From: Myxocyprinus asiaticus
Taxonomy: Eukaryota; Chordata; Actinopteri; Cypriniformes; Catostomidae
Assembly: GCF_019703515.2 (NCBI RefSeq)
Contig: NC_059348.1
Coordinates: forward strand, 19,487,656-19,551,655
DNA length: 64,000 nucleotides
Direction: 5' to 3'
Part shown: piece by piece, positions 33,001-45,092 of the stretch
Position numbering within the stretch: the first letter of the stretch is position 1
How the letters are laid out: each line of letters opens with the position of its first letter
Program-made: the position numbers and the translations under genes
Notes under the pieces: generated by a model
Told to the model about the DNA's origin: nothing
Seen by the model: only the letters and a program-made list of their open reading frames with translations
The model's database searches: none

Positions 33001-33722
33001 AATGCTACCAAATACTAACAAAGTGTATGTAAACTTCTGACCCACTGGGAATGTGATAAAAGAAATAAAAACTGAAATAAATTATTCTCTACTATTATTC
33101 TGGCATTTCACATTCTTAAAATAAAGCAGTGGTCCTAACTGACCTAAGACAGGGAATGTTTTCTACAATTAAATGTAAGGAATTGTGAAAAACTGAGTTT
33201 AAATGTATTTGGCTAAGGTGTATGTAAATTTCTGACTTCAACTGTAGCTGACCCTACCAATTCTTAACCAATGCTTTTTAATTTTAATAAGTTTCATTAT
33301 CATCATCAAATTTGTTATCACGACAATTATATTCAGAGTTAGATAATCAGTATTATATATATCGTTGGAAAGGTCTCAGTTAGTAGATGGCAATGAGCAA
33401 ATTTGTTTCACTCAGAGGTCAAACTGCAGTGAGTATTAGTGTATGATTTTCCACAGACACAAAAAAATATAATAAACAGAAGTGTCTTTTTGTCATGTTT
33501 TTCCTTATTACTTCCTGAAACATACATGTAACATAGACAATGACATATCGCAACTTACAGCAGACTATACCGATTCAAACAAGCCCAAACACAACATAAT
33601 ATGATAAGTAGATCTTGAAATATTTCTCAAAGAGTGTACATGGAAAGACGATGCACAAGAGGGCGCTCAACACATGATGTGTGTATTTGTATTTGTGTGT
33701 GCGTGTGTATGTGTCTCTCTCT

Positions 33723-33726
<4 letters not shown>

Positions 33727-33757
<31 letters not shown>
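33727..33757. repeat. (GT)n microsatellite
   Basis: About 15 units, preceded by a short CT run. Confidence 0.95.
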
Positions 33758-33758
<1 letters not shown>

Positions 33759-33945
33759 ACATGTCCGAGGACTTTGTGTGTGCAAACACACTTCCACATA
33801 TGTGCTCATCTAAAAGTATGGGATGCTCCTGAACACTTAATATTTCTCTATTTTGTAGTCCATTAATTTCCAACGGCTGGTCATATTTGACCGGGAACAC
33901 CACAAGTGAAACAAAGTGAAATAAAATGTGAAGAAAATGGTCCAT

Positions 33946-33946
<1 letters not shown>

Positions 33947-34008
<62 letters not shown>
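33947..34008. repeat. (GT)n microsatellite, interrupted
   Basis: Two GT runs split by TATGTATG. Confidence 0.95.
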
Positions 34009-34012
<4 letters not shown>

Positions 34013-35212
34013 TTACCATATGTGAACAAAGTCAAGGAATTTTATTCCTAAAAAATAAGAAAGAAAAATTAATCCGGGTCAAAATGACCAGAACACAACA
34101 TAAGAGTTAAGTCATCTTTACTGAAAGGTTGAGACAAATCTGTTAGGCCCCCCAGTTTACTTCCAATCATGTCAGCCATTTCCAATGTGTACCACACAAA
34201 GAAAGTTGCTTCCTCATAATCACCTACATCGCATGTAATATTTGTATTAGGGTGTGTACAGTTTAGTTGACTTGTTGGTTAGTTCTCCCACTAAAAGATT
34301 GTGGTGCCTACATAAATTCAGTTGCGCTTGTTCCATATGGTGATAGTAAGAGGAATATTCCTTAGTTCACGAACTGCGTTCTGTGTATTTTGTGAACATA
34401 CATTTTCAAATATAGGCTATGCAAATATATTTGGAATAACACTAAAGTGTAAATAGAGTGAACACGGAGCACTTTGCTCAAGCTTTCATTTTTCTTGCGC
34501 TGAGATGACAGCGCATCATCAGCTGCACGCATGCTCTCTCTCTCTCTCTCTCCAACACGCAAACAAACACACAAACTCTCTCTAGGGGGAGAGAGAGAGA
34601 GAAAAGCCCCACATTTACCACATATAGTAGAGAAAATATGGAAAATATTTGGAACTGTTAGATTAGCGCAACCTCTTTTTTTCTATTTTTCATCTATGTA
34701 AGAGCTCCCACTCCCAGTGTGGTGGAGTGGGAATGTAACTTTATTAATGTGAATAATTTCCAACATTTGTACACATGCACATTAATATACATCTTCACAA
34801 ATAAGACGTACATTGGCGGCCAAAAGTTTGGAACAATGTACAGATTTTGCTGTTTTGGAAGGAAATTGGTACTTTAATTCACCAAAGTGGCATTTGACTG
34901 ATCACAAAGTACAGTCAGGACATTACTGATGTAAAATACTGCAAAATCACTATTTGAAAAAAGTAATTTTTGATCAAATCTAGACAGGCCCCATTTCCAG
35001 CAGCCACCACTCAAACACCTTATCCTTAAGTAATCATACTAAATTGCTAATTTGGTACTAGAAAATCACTTGCCATTATATCAAACACTGCTGAAAGCTA
35101 TTTGATTCGTTAAATGAAGCTTAACATTGTCTTTGTGTTTTTTTTGTTTTTTTTTTGAGTTGCCACAGTATGCAATAGACTGGCATGTCTTAAGGTAAAT
35201 ATTAGGTCAGAA

Positions 35213-36150
35213 ATGACAAAAAAGAAACGGCTTTCTCAAGAAACTCATCAGTCAATCATTGTTTTGAGGAATGAAGGCTTTACAATGCTTGAAATTGCCA
35301 AAAAACTGAAGATTTCATACAAAGGTGTACACTACAGTCTTCAAAGACAAAGGACAACTGGCTCTAACAAGGACAGAAAGAGATGTGGAAGGCCAGATGT
35401 ACAACTAAACAATAGGATAAGTACATCAGAGTCTCTAGTTTGTTAAATAGACACCTCACATGTCCTCAGCTGACAGCTTCACTGAATTTGTAATGATGGC
35501 TGGCAGTAACAATGACAGGCAGATAAAGACGAGATGATGTGAAGAACCCAAGTGCAGTTTAATACAAACGTGAAATCCAAAAACATAAACATAAACATGA
35601 ACTTGACTTGACTTGACTTGACATGAAATGACGTACACCAACAATGTTACATTAACAATACCTGACACTGATACAATGGAAACTGAGACTTAAATACATG
35701 GACATGGGAAACATAAGACAATGAACAAACAGAACTCTAAACAAGATAACAAGACAGTGAGCATAAACCAATTACATGATAGAACCAATAACAAGACTAT
35801 GAACCAATTGGAAACAGACACAATGAACATGAGACATCACATGAGCAGGAACACATGAGGAAACAGGAATTCACATAGCATGAAACCACATGACCTGAAC
35901 AGAAAATAAAAAATAAAAGACATTAAAACAAGAACAAAACACATAAAACCATGACAGAATTATACCCGCTCAACACCAGATTCATGAACAACAGTAAAGA
36001 GAAGACTCAGGGGTGCAGGCCTTATGGGAAGAATTGCAAAGAAAAAGTCACATTTGAAACAGGAAAACAAAAAGAAAAGGTTAGAGTGGGCAAAGAAACA
36101 CAGACAATGGACAAAAGATAATTGGAAAAGAGTGTAATCTGTATATGGAG
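35213..36150 (+). pseudogene. Tc1 transposase, split by LTR and truncated
   Basis: N-terminal part MTKKKRLSQETHQSIIVLRN then EGFTMLEIAKKLKISYKGVH and QRQRTTGSNKDRKRCGRP (helix-turn-helix plus the GRPR-like hook), with a stop at 35443. After the LTR it resumes with TTVKRRLRGAGLMGRIAKKK and KKRLEWAKKHRQWTKDNWKR, the region just before the first catalytic Asp. The DDE core is missing. Confidence 0.75.
35489..35956 (-). mobile_element. Solo LTR, family B
   Basis: TGTAATGATGG to ACCATGACA with perfect 5-bp duplication GAATT (35484-35488, 35957-35961). Homologous to 62278-62706 (both hold cacccaagtgcagttta-like and acatggacatggg words). Minus orientation is inferred from the AATAAA-type signal near the complement of gtgcagttta. 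A (CTTGA)n run lies at about 35603-35622. Confidence 0.85.
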
Positions 36151-36169
36151 GATTTTTTAAAGAGAACTC

Positions 36170-37121
36170 TGTGACAAGGAGGAAGGCTAATCAGCCGAGG
36201 AGAGGGAAAGGTTCAACGAGATGCAGCAGTTCAGGAGAAAGAGAGAGAGAGAGCTACAGGCAGCTACCCTGTATAGATTTACTTTTGTGTGTCTTTGTGT
36301 TTTAGTTTATTAAAAATATTACTTTGATGCTTCATCCAGCTTCTGCCTCCTCCTTTCCACTGAACCCTGTTACATTGGTGCCGAAACCCGGGAAGGAGGA
36401 GGGATGCGCCGTCGTAGAGTCCTCGCCACTAACATCCACCCCAATGGAGCAGCCGCGGCCATCCGCCGGGGGACGGAGGAGATGCTACCAGCCGCCTGGA
36501 TGCGTAGGAACGGCCATTGTCCGCGAGGGGAGGAGGGGCTCACTGCCGGCCGCCTGGAGCAGTGGGGCCGCTGCCAGGTGCGGAGGAGTTCCCTACCGGC
36601 CACCAAAACACAGTGGGGTCGGAAGAATGGCTGCCATCTGCGAGGGGAGGAGGAGCTCGCTGCTGACCGCCTAGAGCGGTAGATCCGCTGCCAGGGGCAG
36701 AGGAGTTCCCTAACGGCTGCCTAAATATGGAGGGGCATTCCGTCCGCCAGGGGTCGGAGGACTGGCTCTGGTCTGCCTGGGGATGAGCAGCTGTTGTCCG
36801 CCAGAGGGTGGAGGAGTGATCGAGGACCAGGCGACGGTGTGTCTGGGAACTGGCGAGTAAGTTTTTCCTCGCTCTCCTCTCTCTCTCTCTCTCACTGTTG
36901 CTCTGTGTTGGCCTTTCCCTCTCTTTTTGTTGTTTTGTTTTTCCCTCACCTCGTCTCCCTCCCAGGTCGCAGAAGGCGGGGACGGCCTGGAAAGGGCGGG
37001 GGGGGGGGGGGGAGCAGGGGGTTCCCCAGCCTGAGGCAAAGGAGGAAGGAGTGTGACAAGGAGGAGGGTGGGGCCGGGCCGTCAATCCTCAATCGGGCTA
37101 ATCAGCCGAGGAGAGGGATAG
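36170..37121 (+). mobile_element. Miniature LTR element, copy 2, 3' end lost
   Basis: Left LTR 36170-36374 (TGTGACAAGG to TGTTACA), primer-binding site one base later, GC-rich interior of about 680 bp with a CT-run (36880-36893) and G12 tract, and the first about 70 bp of the right LTR (37052-37121, starting TGTGACAAGGAGG). The right LTR is cut by a DIRS fragment. Same family as 3917-4811. Confidence 0.78.
36376..36393 (+). promoter_or_regulatory. Primer-binding site of miniature LTR element, copy 2
   Basis: TGGTGCCGAAACCCGGGA, one base after the left LTR. Confidence 0.78.
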
Positions 37122-37595
37122 GTGGGAGGATTCCCGGGAAATAAACAGGTCTACCTGTGCTCGACCGAATCGACTCCAAATCAGCTGGACCACCTGAGGG
37201 TGGAGTCTCCACTCTCCCCTGAGGGTAACCTCTTTTAGAATATACTCTTTTAAATGTTCTGCCGAAGCGCCCAGGGGCGTTCTCTGCAAACCACAGATGC
37301 AGAGGGGGAGAAGCCACTGAAATGTGCCGTAAGATCCAGCAGAGAGAGGTGAATGAACTCGGCGGATGAATTCAGCTCAATGAATAGAACCGCTCGGCTC
37401 CGAAGAGAAAATCTGAATGAGTGGTTGCATATCAGCTCCTTTTATACCCGTATGTCTGGGGGGAGTGGCATGCAAATTCCACTCGCCAATTCTCATTGGC
37501 CTTTTTTCAAAAAAGCAGAGGTGTTTGGGGCTCCCAAGAATGACCCCTAGTGTCACTACATTGACACAACATCGAGTGAGTGACAGATAGGGAAC
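37122..37595 (-). mobile_element. DIRS fragment with internal deletion
   Basis: From 37595 leftwards: left terminal repeat (ttccctatctgtcactcac, then CCAAT pair, octamer, TATA), then a jump near 37230 into the RNase H-downstream segment WRLHPQVVQLIWSRFG and VDLFISRESSH, ending at 37122. About 3.5 kb is missing inside and the whole 3' half is absent. Confidence 0.85.
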
Positions 37596-39640
37596 TGCAG
37601 TTATTTTTTGTAAGGGAAGTGTCTAATTTCTGCAACACTAATGTCACCAAATGGAATTGCAAAAATAATGACAGTTTTCAGACAGATTGTCCATTCAGTA
37701 TACAACCCCTGTATTCCATTGGTTGGACAACTAGATAGTCCCGCCCAAACCTAACTGCATATGTTGAGCCAGTTTTGCAATGTTGGGCTTTTCGGGATCC
37801 ACAAACAGAGAGAAATGTTTTGATAGCACCACAAAGCTTACAACTTTCATGAAATCAACATATAAATGGCTAACTTATACTGTAGTTGTCTCTACACATT
37901 AAGATGTGATAAAAAGTATGTTGACCACCTCACACATCAACTTTATAAAAGAGTGAAACATACCCCTGAAAACATTGGATACCCTCTACATTTCCAGTCT
38001 GCTGCCCTCACAATCCTTGAACGAGGCATGGTGCCCCTCTGATGAGCCATTAAATCATCAATAGCAGGGAGCAGGGAGCCAACAAAGACACCACATCCCA
38101 TGCTGCAGAATTTGGAAAGAGAGCCTGCTTATATGACGGGGAATTCAATGATATCGTTTTGTTATGGTTCTTCAGAAACCACATACTGCACTTAACCTCA
38201 CCAAGTACTCAATCTATATTATCTGTCACAAGCAGTAAAATGCATAAGATATCATATGTGATCGGTTGCACCAGACTGCATGTTAAAAACATTATCTGTC
38301 TAATGAAGACTTGCGATTGCCTTATAACCAGAGTCTACTAACACACACAAGCTGCAGCTACCTGACAACAAAAACATCCAAAAGATCTGGAGAAGTAAGC
38401 AAACGATCTGGAATTTTAGCCATGCATTATCATGTGGGGCTGCATACTGACTAAATAATCTGGTTTGTAAATAGTCTTGTTGGTATTTGCTGATACCTTT
38501 TCCAGATTTCCCCAGTTTAATATCCCACCACACCTTTCCTCCATGACCCTTTTCATATCCATCACTGCCCTGGGCATTGTATCTCTGCGTGGTTACTCTG
38601 AACAGCACCTCTAAAATTTCGAAGAATATAATGTTGAATAGATTTATAGAAGAATGTTAACAATTGCTCAAAAAGCATCCAGTGCTATCAGAGCTCTCCA
38701 TCGATGGCAAAAACTTCCATTTTCCATCACATACTTGTTACACCACCACTGTGATAAATGTGAAATTCTGGACCTGGCAAAGTAATCCCTACATGGCTTG
38801 GCCCCACTGTAATATCTTAAGCATGTTTTCTTGGGGGACTGCAGCAGCACTGACGCTAGTTTGGCCATTCTGTGTCCTGGTGATTCGTAGTGGACATACT
38901 GACTTCTGAAGTGGTGCCAAGGTTTGCCAAAGAGCTGAAAACGAGGCATGTCTCTGCTAGACTCATCCAGTAGCCATGCTGCTAAATGAGCATAGTGCAT
39001 GTTCACCTTTCTGATGGTTTTTGTCACTAATGGAGCAGCACAAAGCTTTTCCCATAAACATGAATGCTCAAACCAGATCAGGCTAAATCTAAAACTAATG
39101 AGCCTCATCTTGAATAAACATCATCCTCATAATGGTGTGGGAACATAATGCGAGACTACAAATACTATATGAGATGGACAAATAAGGGGTTGATATTGAC
39201 ATCTCTAACAACCTCCTTATTCATCAGCATACTGACCAAAACAGTACAAATCACATGTTGGGCTTCAGGATGAAATGCCCATGCACTGTAGAGCTTGCAC
39301 AACTACTAATTTTACTAATCAACTACTCATCCATAAAAGTAGATAACTAATTGACAGGTCAGTATTTACTTTATGTAATAGCTCAACAAACAGTGTGCAG
39401 CAGTTTCTGGCAAGTCCAACACAATGTTAACAGAGAGCATGTGAGTGGAGAGAATGGTCAGACTGATCACACAGCAAATTTGACAATAGTAGGTTGAAAG
39501 TTCTGCTACTGAAATCGATCTGTGCTTATAGAAATTTGAACCACTGCCACCTGAGGCCAGAGCTGGAAGTGTTGTTGACCAGCGACCTGTGAAAAAACAT
39601 CCTCATTACTGCAGGTGATGTAGTTATGGGCAGTGAATGC
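37596..39640. other. Intron sequence with weak coding-like segments
   Basis: Plus strand 37916-38038 reads YVDHLTHQLYKRVKHTPEN, then IGYPLHFQSAALTILERGMV, before two stops. Minus strand 39108-38668 and 38608-38300 also hold long frames (e.g. GHGGKVWWDIKLGKSGKGIS). These look like decayed coding sequence, possibly mobile-element derived, but I recognise no family. Confidence 0.3.
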
Positions 39641-40448
39641 CAGAGTGTAGAGATGCTCTGCTAACAACTCTTTTTCATGTTATTATCTTCCCCAACAGAT
39701 TCCCCCCCCGCCCATAAATAAATAAATGTGCTACATCTGAAAAGGCATCTGTTCCTTTCTATACATGTCATATATTTTGGCAAGCCAGACAACGAGAAGT
39801 AGAGCACAGTGGCAGAGAGTACCTCTTCATCCAGAGACGAGCTTAGACATGAAGAACAGCCAGCACCTTCACAACCAAGAGCAGCACTGTGGCAGTTAGA
39901 GGAGGACCATCTGCGAGAGGTTTGCTGATACATGAAATGTGATGGTTTAGATGCTGATTGGCCCTCAAGTAAGTCCAGACGGTGGTGCTGGATAAAATAG
40001 AGGAGGATGAGGATGAAATTGAGGCCAGCCAGTGCTTCAAAGATTTACTCTCATTTATGAGTGAGGTAAGATGAGGCATCACTGATGTGGAAGTGACAGC
40101 AGAGGGACCCACTCAGGTGAGAGGGCTGGAAGAGAAGTATCTGAGCTGCCCACAAGTTATAGATGAAGAAAGTTTCTGTAAGAACGAAAGAGTGAAAAAA
40201 TACAGTCGCAAACGTGTTAAAAGTAACACAAAGTATGACAAGAAAACTGAACCAGCCCAAAAGCTGACTGAAGTGACACTGAGAAGGGAGTTTAAGATTT
40301 GGGGGCAAATTGGAGAAAGTGGGCAAAAATTCAAGCTGTCCTACCCTAGCCTAATTCTGATTGGAGTGGGACTAGACAAGGGCCACTCAGAAACTGAAAT
40401 AACTGAGGCTGTAATAAGAGTCGTAACCCCAGGTCTGCCCTTGAGAGA

Positions 40449-41700
40449 TACACTATATTGCCAAAAGTATCCGCTCACCTGCCTTTAGACGCATATGAAC
40501 TTAAGTGACATCCCATTCTTAATCCATAGAGTTTAATACGACGTCGGCCCACCCTTTGCAGCTATAACAGCTTCAACTCTTCTGGGAAGGCTTTCCACAA
40601 GGTTTAGGAGTGTGTTTATGGGAATTTTTGACCATTCTTCCAGAAGCACATTTGTGAGGTCAGACACTGATGTTGGACGAGAAGGCCTGGCTCGCAGTCT
40701 TCGCTCAAATTCATCCCAAAGGTGCTCTATCGGGTTGAGGTCAGGACTCTGTGCAGGCCAGTCAAGTTCTTCCACACCAAACTCGCTCATCCATGTCTTT
40801 ATGGACCTTGCTTTGTGCACTGGTGCGCAGTCATGTTGGAACAGGAAGGGGCCATCCCCAAACTGTTCCCACAAAGTTGGGAGCATGGAATTGTCCAAAA
40901 TCTCTTGGTATGCTGAAGCATTCAGAGTTCCTTTCACTGGAACTAAGGGGCCAAGCCCAGCTCCTGAAAAACAACCCCACACCATAATCCCCCCTCCACC
41001 AAACTTCACAGTTGGCACAATGCAGTCAGACAAGTACCGTTCTCCTGGCAACCGCCAAACCCAGACTCGTCCATCAGATTGCCAGATGGAGAAGCATGAT
41101 TCATCACTCCAGAGAACGCGTCTCCACTGCTCTAGAGTCCAGTGGCGGTGTGCTTTACACCACTGCATCCGACGCTTTGCATTGCACTTGGTGATGTATG
41201 GCTTGGATGCAGCTGCTCGGCCATGGAAACCCATTCCATGAAGCTCTCTACGCACTGTTCTTGAGCTAATCTGAAGGCCACATGAACTTTGGAGGTCTGT
41301 AGCGATTGACTCTGCAGAAAGTTGGCGACCTCTGCGCACTATGCGCCTCAGCATCCGCTAACCCCGCTCTGTCATTTTACGTGGCCTACCACTTCGTGGC
41401 TGAATTGCTGTCATTCCCAATTGCTTCCACTTTGTTATAATACCACTGACAATTGACTGTGGAATATTTAGTAGCGAGGAAATTTCACGACTGGACTTGT
41501 TGCACAGGTGGCATCCTATCACAGTACCACGTTGGAATTCACTGAGCTCCTGAGAGCAGCCCATTCTTTCACAAATGTTTGTAGAAGCAGTCTGCATGCC
41601 TAGGTGCTTCATTTTATACACCTGTGGCCATGGAAGTGATTGGAACACCTGAATTCAATTATTTGGATGGGTGAGCGAATACTTTTGGCAATATAGTGTA
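40449..41700 (-). mobile_element. Tc1/mariner element, nearly intact, in gypsy gag
   Basis: Ends TACACTATATTGCCAAAAGT and its inverted copy, with TA at both sides. The gypsy gag reads through when the element is skipped (PGLPLRD then MLEIKRG). 1252 bp. Transposase gene inside with one stop. Nearly identical to 43616-44846 in the opposite orientation. Confidence 0.93.
40533..41648 (-). pseudogene. Tc1 transposase with one in-frame stop
   Basis: Two frames in phase: 41648-41358 ([29 protein letters not shown] helix-turn-helix and the GRPRK hook PRSGRPRKMTERG) and 41354-40533 ([20 protein letters not shown] to the end). They are separated by a single TAG where the other copy has CAG. The DDE blocks are present: [25 protein letters not shown] and [13 protein letters not shown]. 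Full length would be about 370 residues. The lesion is one substitution, otherwise the copy looks young. Confidence 0.93.
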
Positions 41701-42519
41701 TGTTGGAGATTAAGCGTGGACTTACACTGCCATCATTGTATACAATCCTAAAGGGCCACTATAAGGTTGACATCACAACTACTTTTTACCACCAGCTCAT
41801 AAACATCCCAAGAATCCAAAGAGCAGTTCAGAATTTTATCTTCAGGGCAACTGAACTGAAAAAGAAATTACTATGGAAAGCAGTAGTGGTGATGATGACC
41901 GCTATAGCAGAGAAACCATCCAATGTAAATTCCTTCGCTCAATTGAAACTGGATTGTTGAGTGACACTTTGAAATTTCAGATTAAACCCTACCTCAGAAA
42001 CATCAGGACAACAGATGAGGACCTCACTGAAGTCGTGAATGAGGCTGCTAAGCTGTAAGGAGAAAGACAAGATAAATTAAAAAGGCTATACGCAGGTATA
42101 CCTCCCCGTATACATGAGTTCCATACAGAACCACAATCTGAGTACTCGCTTGCCCCAACTGCACAGCCAGCAAAAAACATGGTAGTGCTGTGGCCATCAG
42201 AACTGTAAAAGGAAAGGAAGCTAAAGAATTAAGTGTTGCCCAAAATGAGATCCCAAACACTCAAAATATCATAGAGGAACTCAAAGCTGAGATGAAATAG
42301 ATGATCACAGCAGCAATGGAGACCTTGTGGGTAATAAGACAGCATTATCTAGATATAGGGAAGCAAAGAGAAGCAAGTAGGTTAAAACTGTCAACACTGA
42401 TTTAAATGTGGACAAACAGGCCACTTTTCACGTGGATGCAGAATACAGAGCCCACACTCGGGAAATGGCCAGAGGCTGCTGAGACAGGGCCATCAGTAGT
42501 CCTACCTGAATGATCAGCC

Positions 42520-43370
42520 AATAGAGGCATTGTGGGACACTGGAGCACAGGCCAGCATTTTGAGTGATGTCTGGCAATGACATCACCTCCCAGACACCAT
42601 AGTTCAGCCTCTTGAAGAATTACTAGGAGAGGTGACACTGACTGGCCTAGCAGCTAACAACACAGAAATCCCGTTTATAGGCTGGGTTGAGATTAACTTT
42701 CAGCTGGATGGAGGATTTTTCCCAGCACCATTGTTGAAAGTGCCCATGTTAGTTTCCAGTGACCAAACAGTAGCTGAAGATCCAATAATTGGCTATTATG
42801 TCATTGAAGTGGTGGTAAAAATGAAAGAAAACACACCAGAGCACAAGAAAAGGAAAATAATTTGCAGAATGAGATCTGCATTCTCTATTACACAAAGAGT
42901 GACACACAATGATGAGACTCATACAAAACCCAGAGAAAGATGTGAATGTTGGCATTCTAAAAACAGGAAGAAAGCTTGTGTTTCTGCCTGCAAATCAGAT
43001 CACAACTGTAATGATCCGTGCTCACGTCAGTTCTCAGTACAGGTGTCAGGAACTGATCTTTTCTCCTGGTGAGTTAAACCCACTTCAAGAAGGCCTAGAA
43101 CTCAATGAGGCACTAGTGAAGATTCCTGAGAGGCACATCATATATGTAGCTATATCAATTGCCAATACAGCAAAACAAAACATCACTCTTAACCAAAATC
43201 AAATCCTGGGCTACTTATAGTCAGTGAAAACAGTCTATCCTGCTGCAGTCCAATCCACTGAGCCTGAGAACACTTCTGATGAGGAAATCCAAAACTGTGA
43301 GTCAGTACTTGAAAAGACACTTCCTGTTGACATAAAAGACATAAGAATGGGACCCCCCTGTAAATCTCGA
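42520..43370 (+). pseudogene. Gypsy aspartic protease and spacer
   Basis: EALWDTGAQASILSDVW (42523-42573) carries the retropepsin DTG active site. After a shift: EVTLTGLAANNTEIPFIGW, NFQLDGGFFPAP and DPIIGYYVIEVVVK. Further pieces (43060-43220) follow in other frames, ending with NLDHLTEAQQEAVKES just before the LINE insertion. Confidence 0.78.
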
Positions 43371-43615
43371 CCATCTCACTGAAGCTCAGCAAGAAGCTGT
43401 AAAAGAATCAGAGAGAAGAATCAGAATCAGAATCAGAATGAGCTTTATTGCCAAGTATTCTTACACATTCAAGGAATTTGTCTTGGTGACAGAAGCTTCC
43501 AGTGCACAAACAATACAGCAACAACACAGAGATAATAATAAAAAAACAGAAAAAAAAGTGAATAGAAAATAAAGTACACATAGAAATACACAATAGGACA
43601 ATATATATATATATA

Positions 43616-44846
43616 TTCACTATATTGCCAAAAGTATTCGCTCACCCATCCAAATAATTGAATTCAGGTGTTCCAATCACTTCCATGGCCACAGGTGTAT
43701 AAAATGAAGCACCTAGGCATGCAGACTGCTTCTACAAACATTTGTGAAAGAATGGGCCGCTCTCAGGAGCTCAGTGAATTCCAGCGTGGTACTGTGATAG
43801 GATGCCACCTGTGCAACAAGTCCAGTCGTGAAATTTCCTCGCTACTAAATATTCCACAGTCAACTGTCAGTGGTATTATAACAAAGTGGAAGCGATTGGG
43901 AATGACAGCAACTCGTAAAATGACAGAGCAGGGTCAGCAGATGCTGAGGCGCATAGTGCGCAGAGGTCGCCAACTTTCTGCAGAGTCAATCGCTACAGAC
44001 CTCCAAAGTTCATGTGGCCTTCAGATTAGCTCAAGAACAGTGCGTAGAGAGCTTCATGGAATGGGTTTCCATGGCCGAGCAGCTGCATCCAAGCCATACA
44101 TCACCAAGTGCAATGCAAAGCGTCGGATGCAGTGGTGTAAAGCACGCCGCCACCGGACTCTAGAGCAGTGGAGACGCGTTCTCTGGAGTGACGAATCACG
44201 CTTCTCCATCTGGCAATCTGATGGACGAGTCTGGGTTTGGCGGTTGCCAGGAGAACGGTACTTGTCTGACTGCATTGTGCCAACTGTGAAGTTTGGTGGA
44301 GGGGGGATTATGGTGTGGGGTTGTTTTTCAGGAGCTGGGCTTGGCCCCTTAGTTCCAGTGAAAGGAACTCTGAATGCTTCAGCATACCAAGAGATTTTGG
44401 ACAATTCCATGCTCCCAACTTTGTGGGAACAGTTTGGGGATGGCCCCTTCCTGTTCCAACATGACTGCGCACCAGTGCACAAAGCAAGGTCCATAAAGAC
44501 ATGGATGAGCGAGTTTGGTGTGGAAGAACTTGACTGGCCTGCACAGAGTCCTGACCTCAACCCGATAGAGCATCTTTGGGATGAATTAGAGCGAAGACTG
44601 CGAGCCAGGCCTTCTCGTCCAACATCAGTGTCTGACCTCACAAATGCGCTTCTGGAAGAATGGTAAAAAATTCCCATAAACGCACTCCTAAACCTTGTGG
44701 AATGCCTTCCCAGAAGAGTTGAAGCTGTTATAGCTGCAAAGGGTGGGCCGACGTCATATTAAACCCTATGGATTAAGAATGGGATGTCACTTAAGTTCAT
44801 ATGCGTCTAAAGGCAGATGAGCGAATACTTTTGGCAATATAGTGTA
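43616..44846 (+). mobile_element. Tc1/mariner element, nearly intact, in LINE tail
   Basis: Same family as 40449-41700, opposite orientation, 1231 bp (21 bp shorter, mostly a 24-bp deletion). The left end has TT where TA is expected; the right ends TAGTGTA. It sits in an (AT)n tract of the LINE 3' tail. Confidence 0.92.
43668..44666 (+). pseudogene. Tc1 transposase, small deletion and early stop
   Basis: 332 codons open. The helix-turn-helix part matches the other copy, but eight residues including the GRP of the AT-hook (IQPRSGRP) are deleted in frame after LGMTA. DDE blocks [25 protein letters not shown] and [13 protein letters not shown] are intact. The frame stops at ALLEEW because TCA became TAA, removing about 32 C-terminal residues that the other copy has. 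Confidence 0.93.
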
Positions 44847-45092
44847 TATACGTATGTACAATATACAAATACAATTATGTTATATACAGAAGCAAGGGAA
44901 TGTAATGGCAGAAGAGGTATGGTATGTTGGATAAATATAAATAGACTAAGCTGTTTATTGCACATTAATTATTGCTCAATGGGGCAGTTTTAACTGTTCA
45001 TGAGATGGATAGCCTGAGGGAAAAAGAAACTGTTCCTGTGCCTAATGGTTCTGGTACTCAGTGCTCTGTAGCACCTGCCAGAAGGCAACAGT

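Larger units (their letters stand above)
31640..33247 (+). mobile_element. Tc1/mariner element, Sleeping-Beauty group, 5' end lost
   Basis: The right end is intact: inner repeat near 33025-33055 (tatgtaaacttctgaccc) and outer repeat 33219-33247 (ttctgacttcaactgta). On the left only the inner repeat remains (31655-31676, aagtttacatacac). The two-repeats-per-end (IR/DR) layout is that of the fish Sleeping-Beauty group. A broken transposase gene is inside, and a tRNA-like insertion lies at 32833-33000. Confidence 0.88.
33248..34811. other. Intron sequence with (GT)n microsatellites
   Basis: Contains (GT)n at 33727-33757, 33951-33972 and 33979-34006, and a CT run at 34531-34550. Open frames there are simple-repeat artefacts. 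No exon found. Confidence 0.6.
34812..36169 (+). mobile_element. Tc1-type element, interrupted by a solo LTR and truncated
   Basis: Begins tacattggcggccaaaag, the end of a second Tc1 group, then carries a Tc1-like transposase start (35213-35445). The gene resumes after the solo LTR at 35489-35956. The element is cut at 36170 by the miniature LTR element, so the right end is missing. Confidence 0.75.
40087..42440 (+). pseudogene. Gypsy gag, split by Tc1
   Basis: First part: TLRREFKIWGQIGESGQKF and DKGHSETEITEAVIRVVTPG then LPLRD. It resumes after the Tc1 with MLEIKRGLTLPSLYTILKGH, FYHQLINI, FIFRATELKKKLLWKA, KFLRSIETGLLSDTLKF and a stop at 42056-42058. A zinc knuckle (FKCGQTGHFSRGC, about 42402-42440) has TGA at 42399-42401 where its first Cys should be. 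Gag would package the element RNA. Confidence 0.8.

Noticed and set aside
33575..34110. Several open frames (Cys/Val-rich or His/Thr-rich)
   Set aside because: They are translations of (GT)n and (CA)n microsatellites.
40612..41241. 209-codon plus-strand frame opposite the Tc1 transposase
   Set aside because: Antisense shadow of the transposase; the same shadow is seen at 44054-44677 in the other copy.
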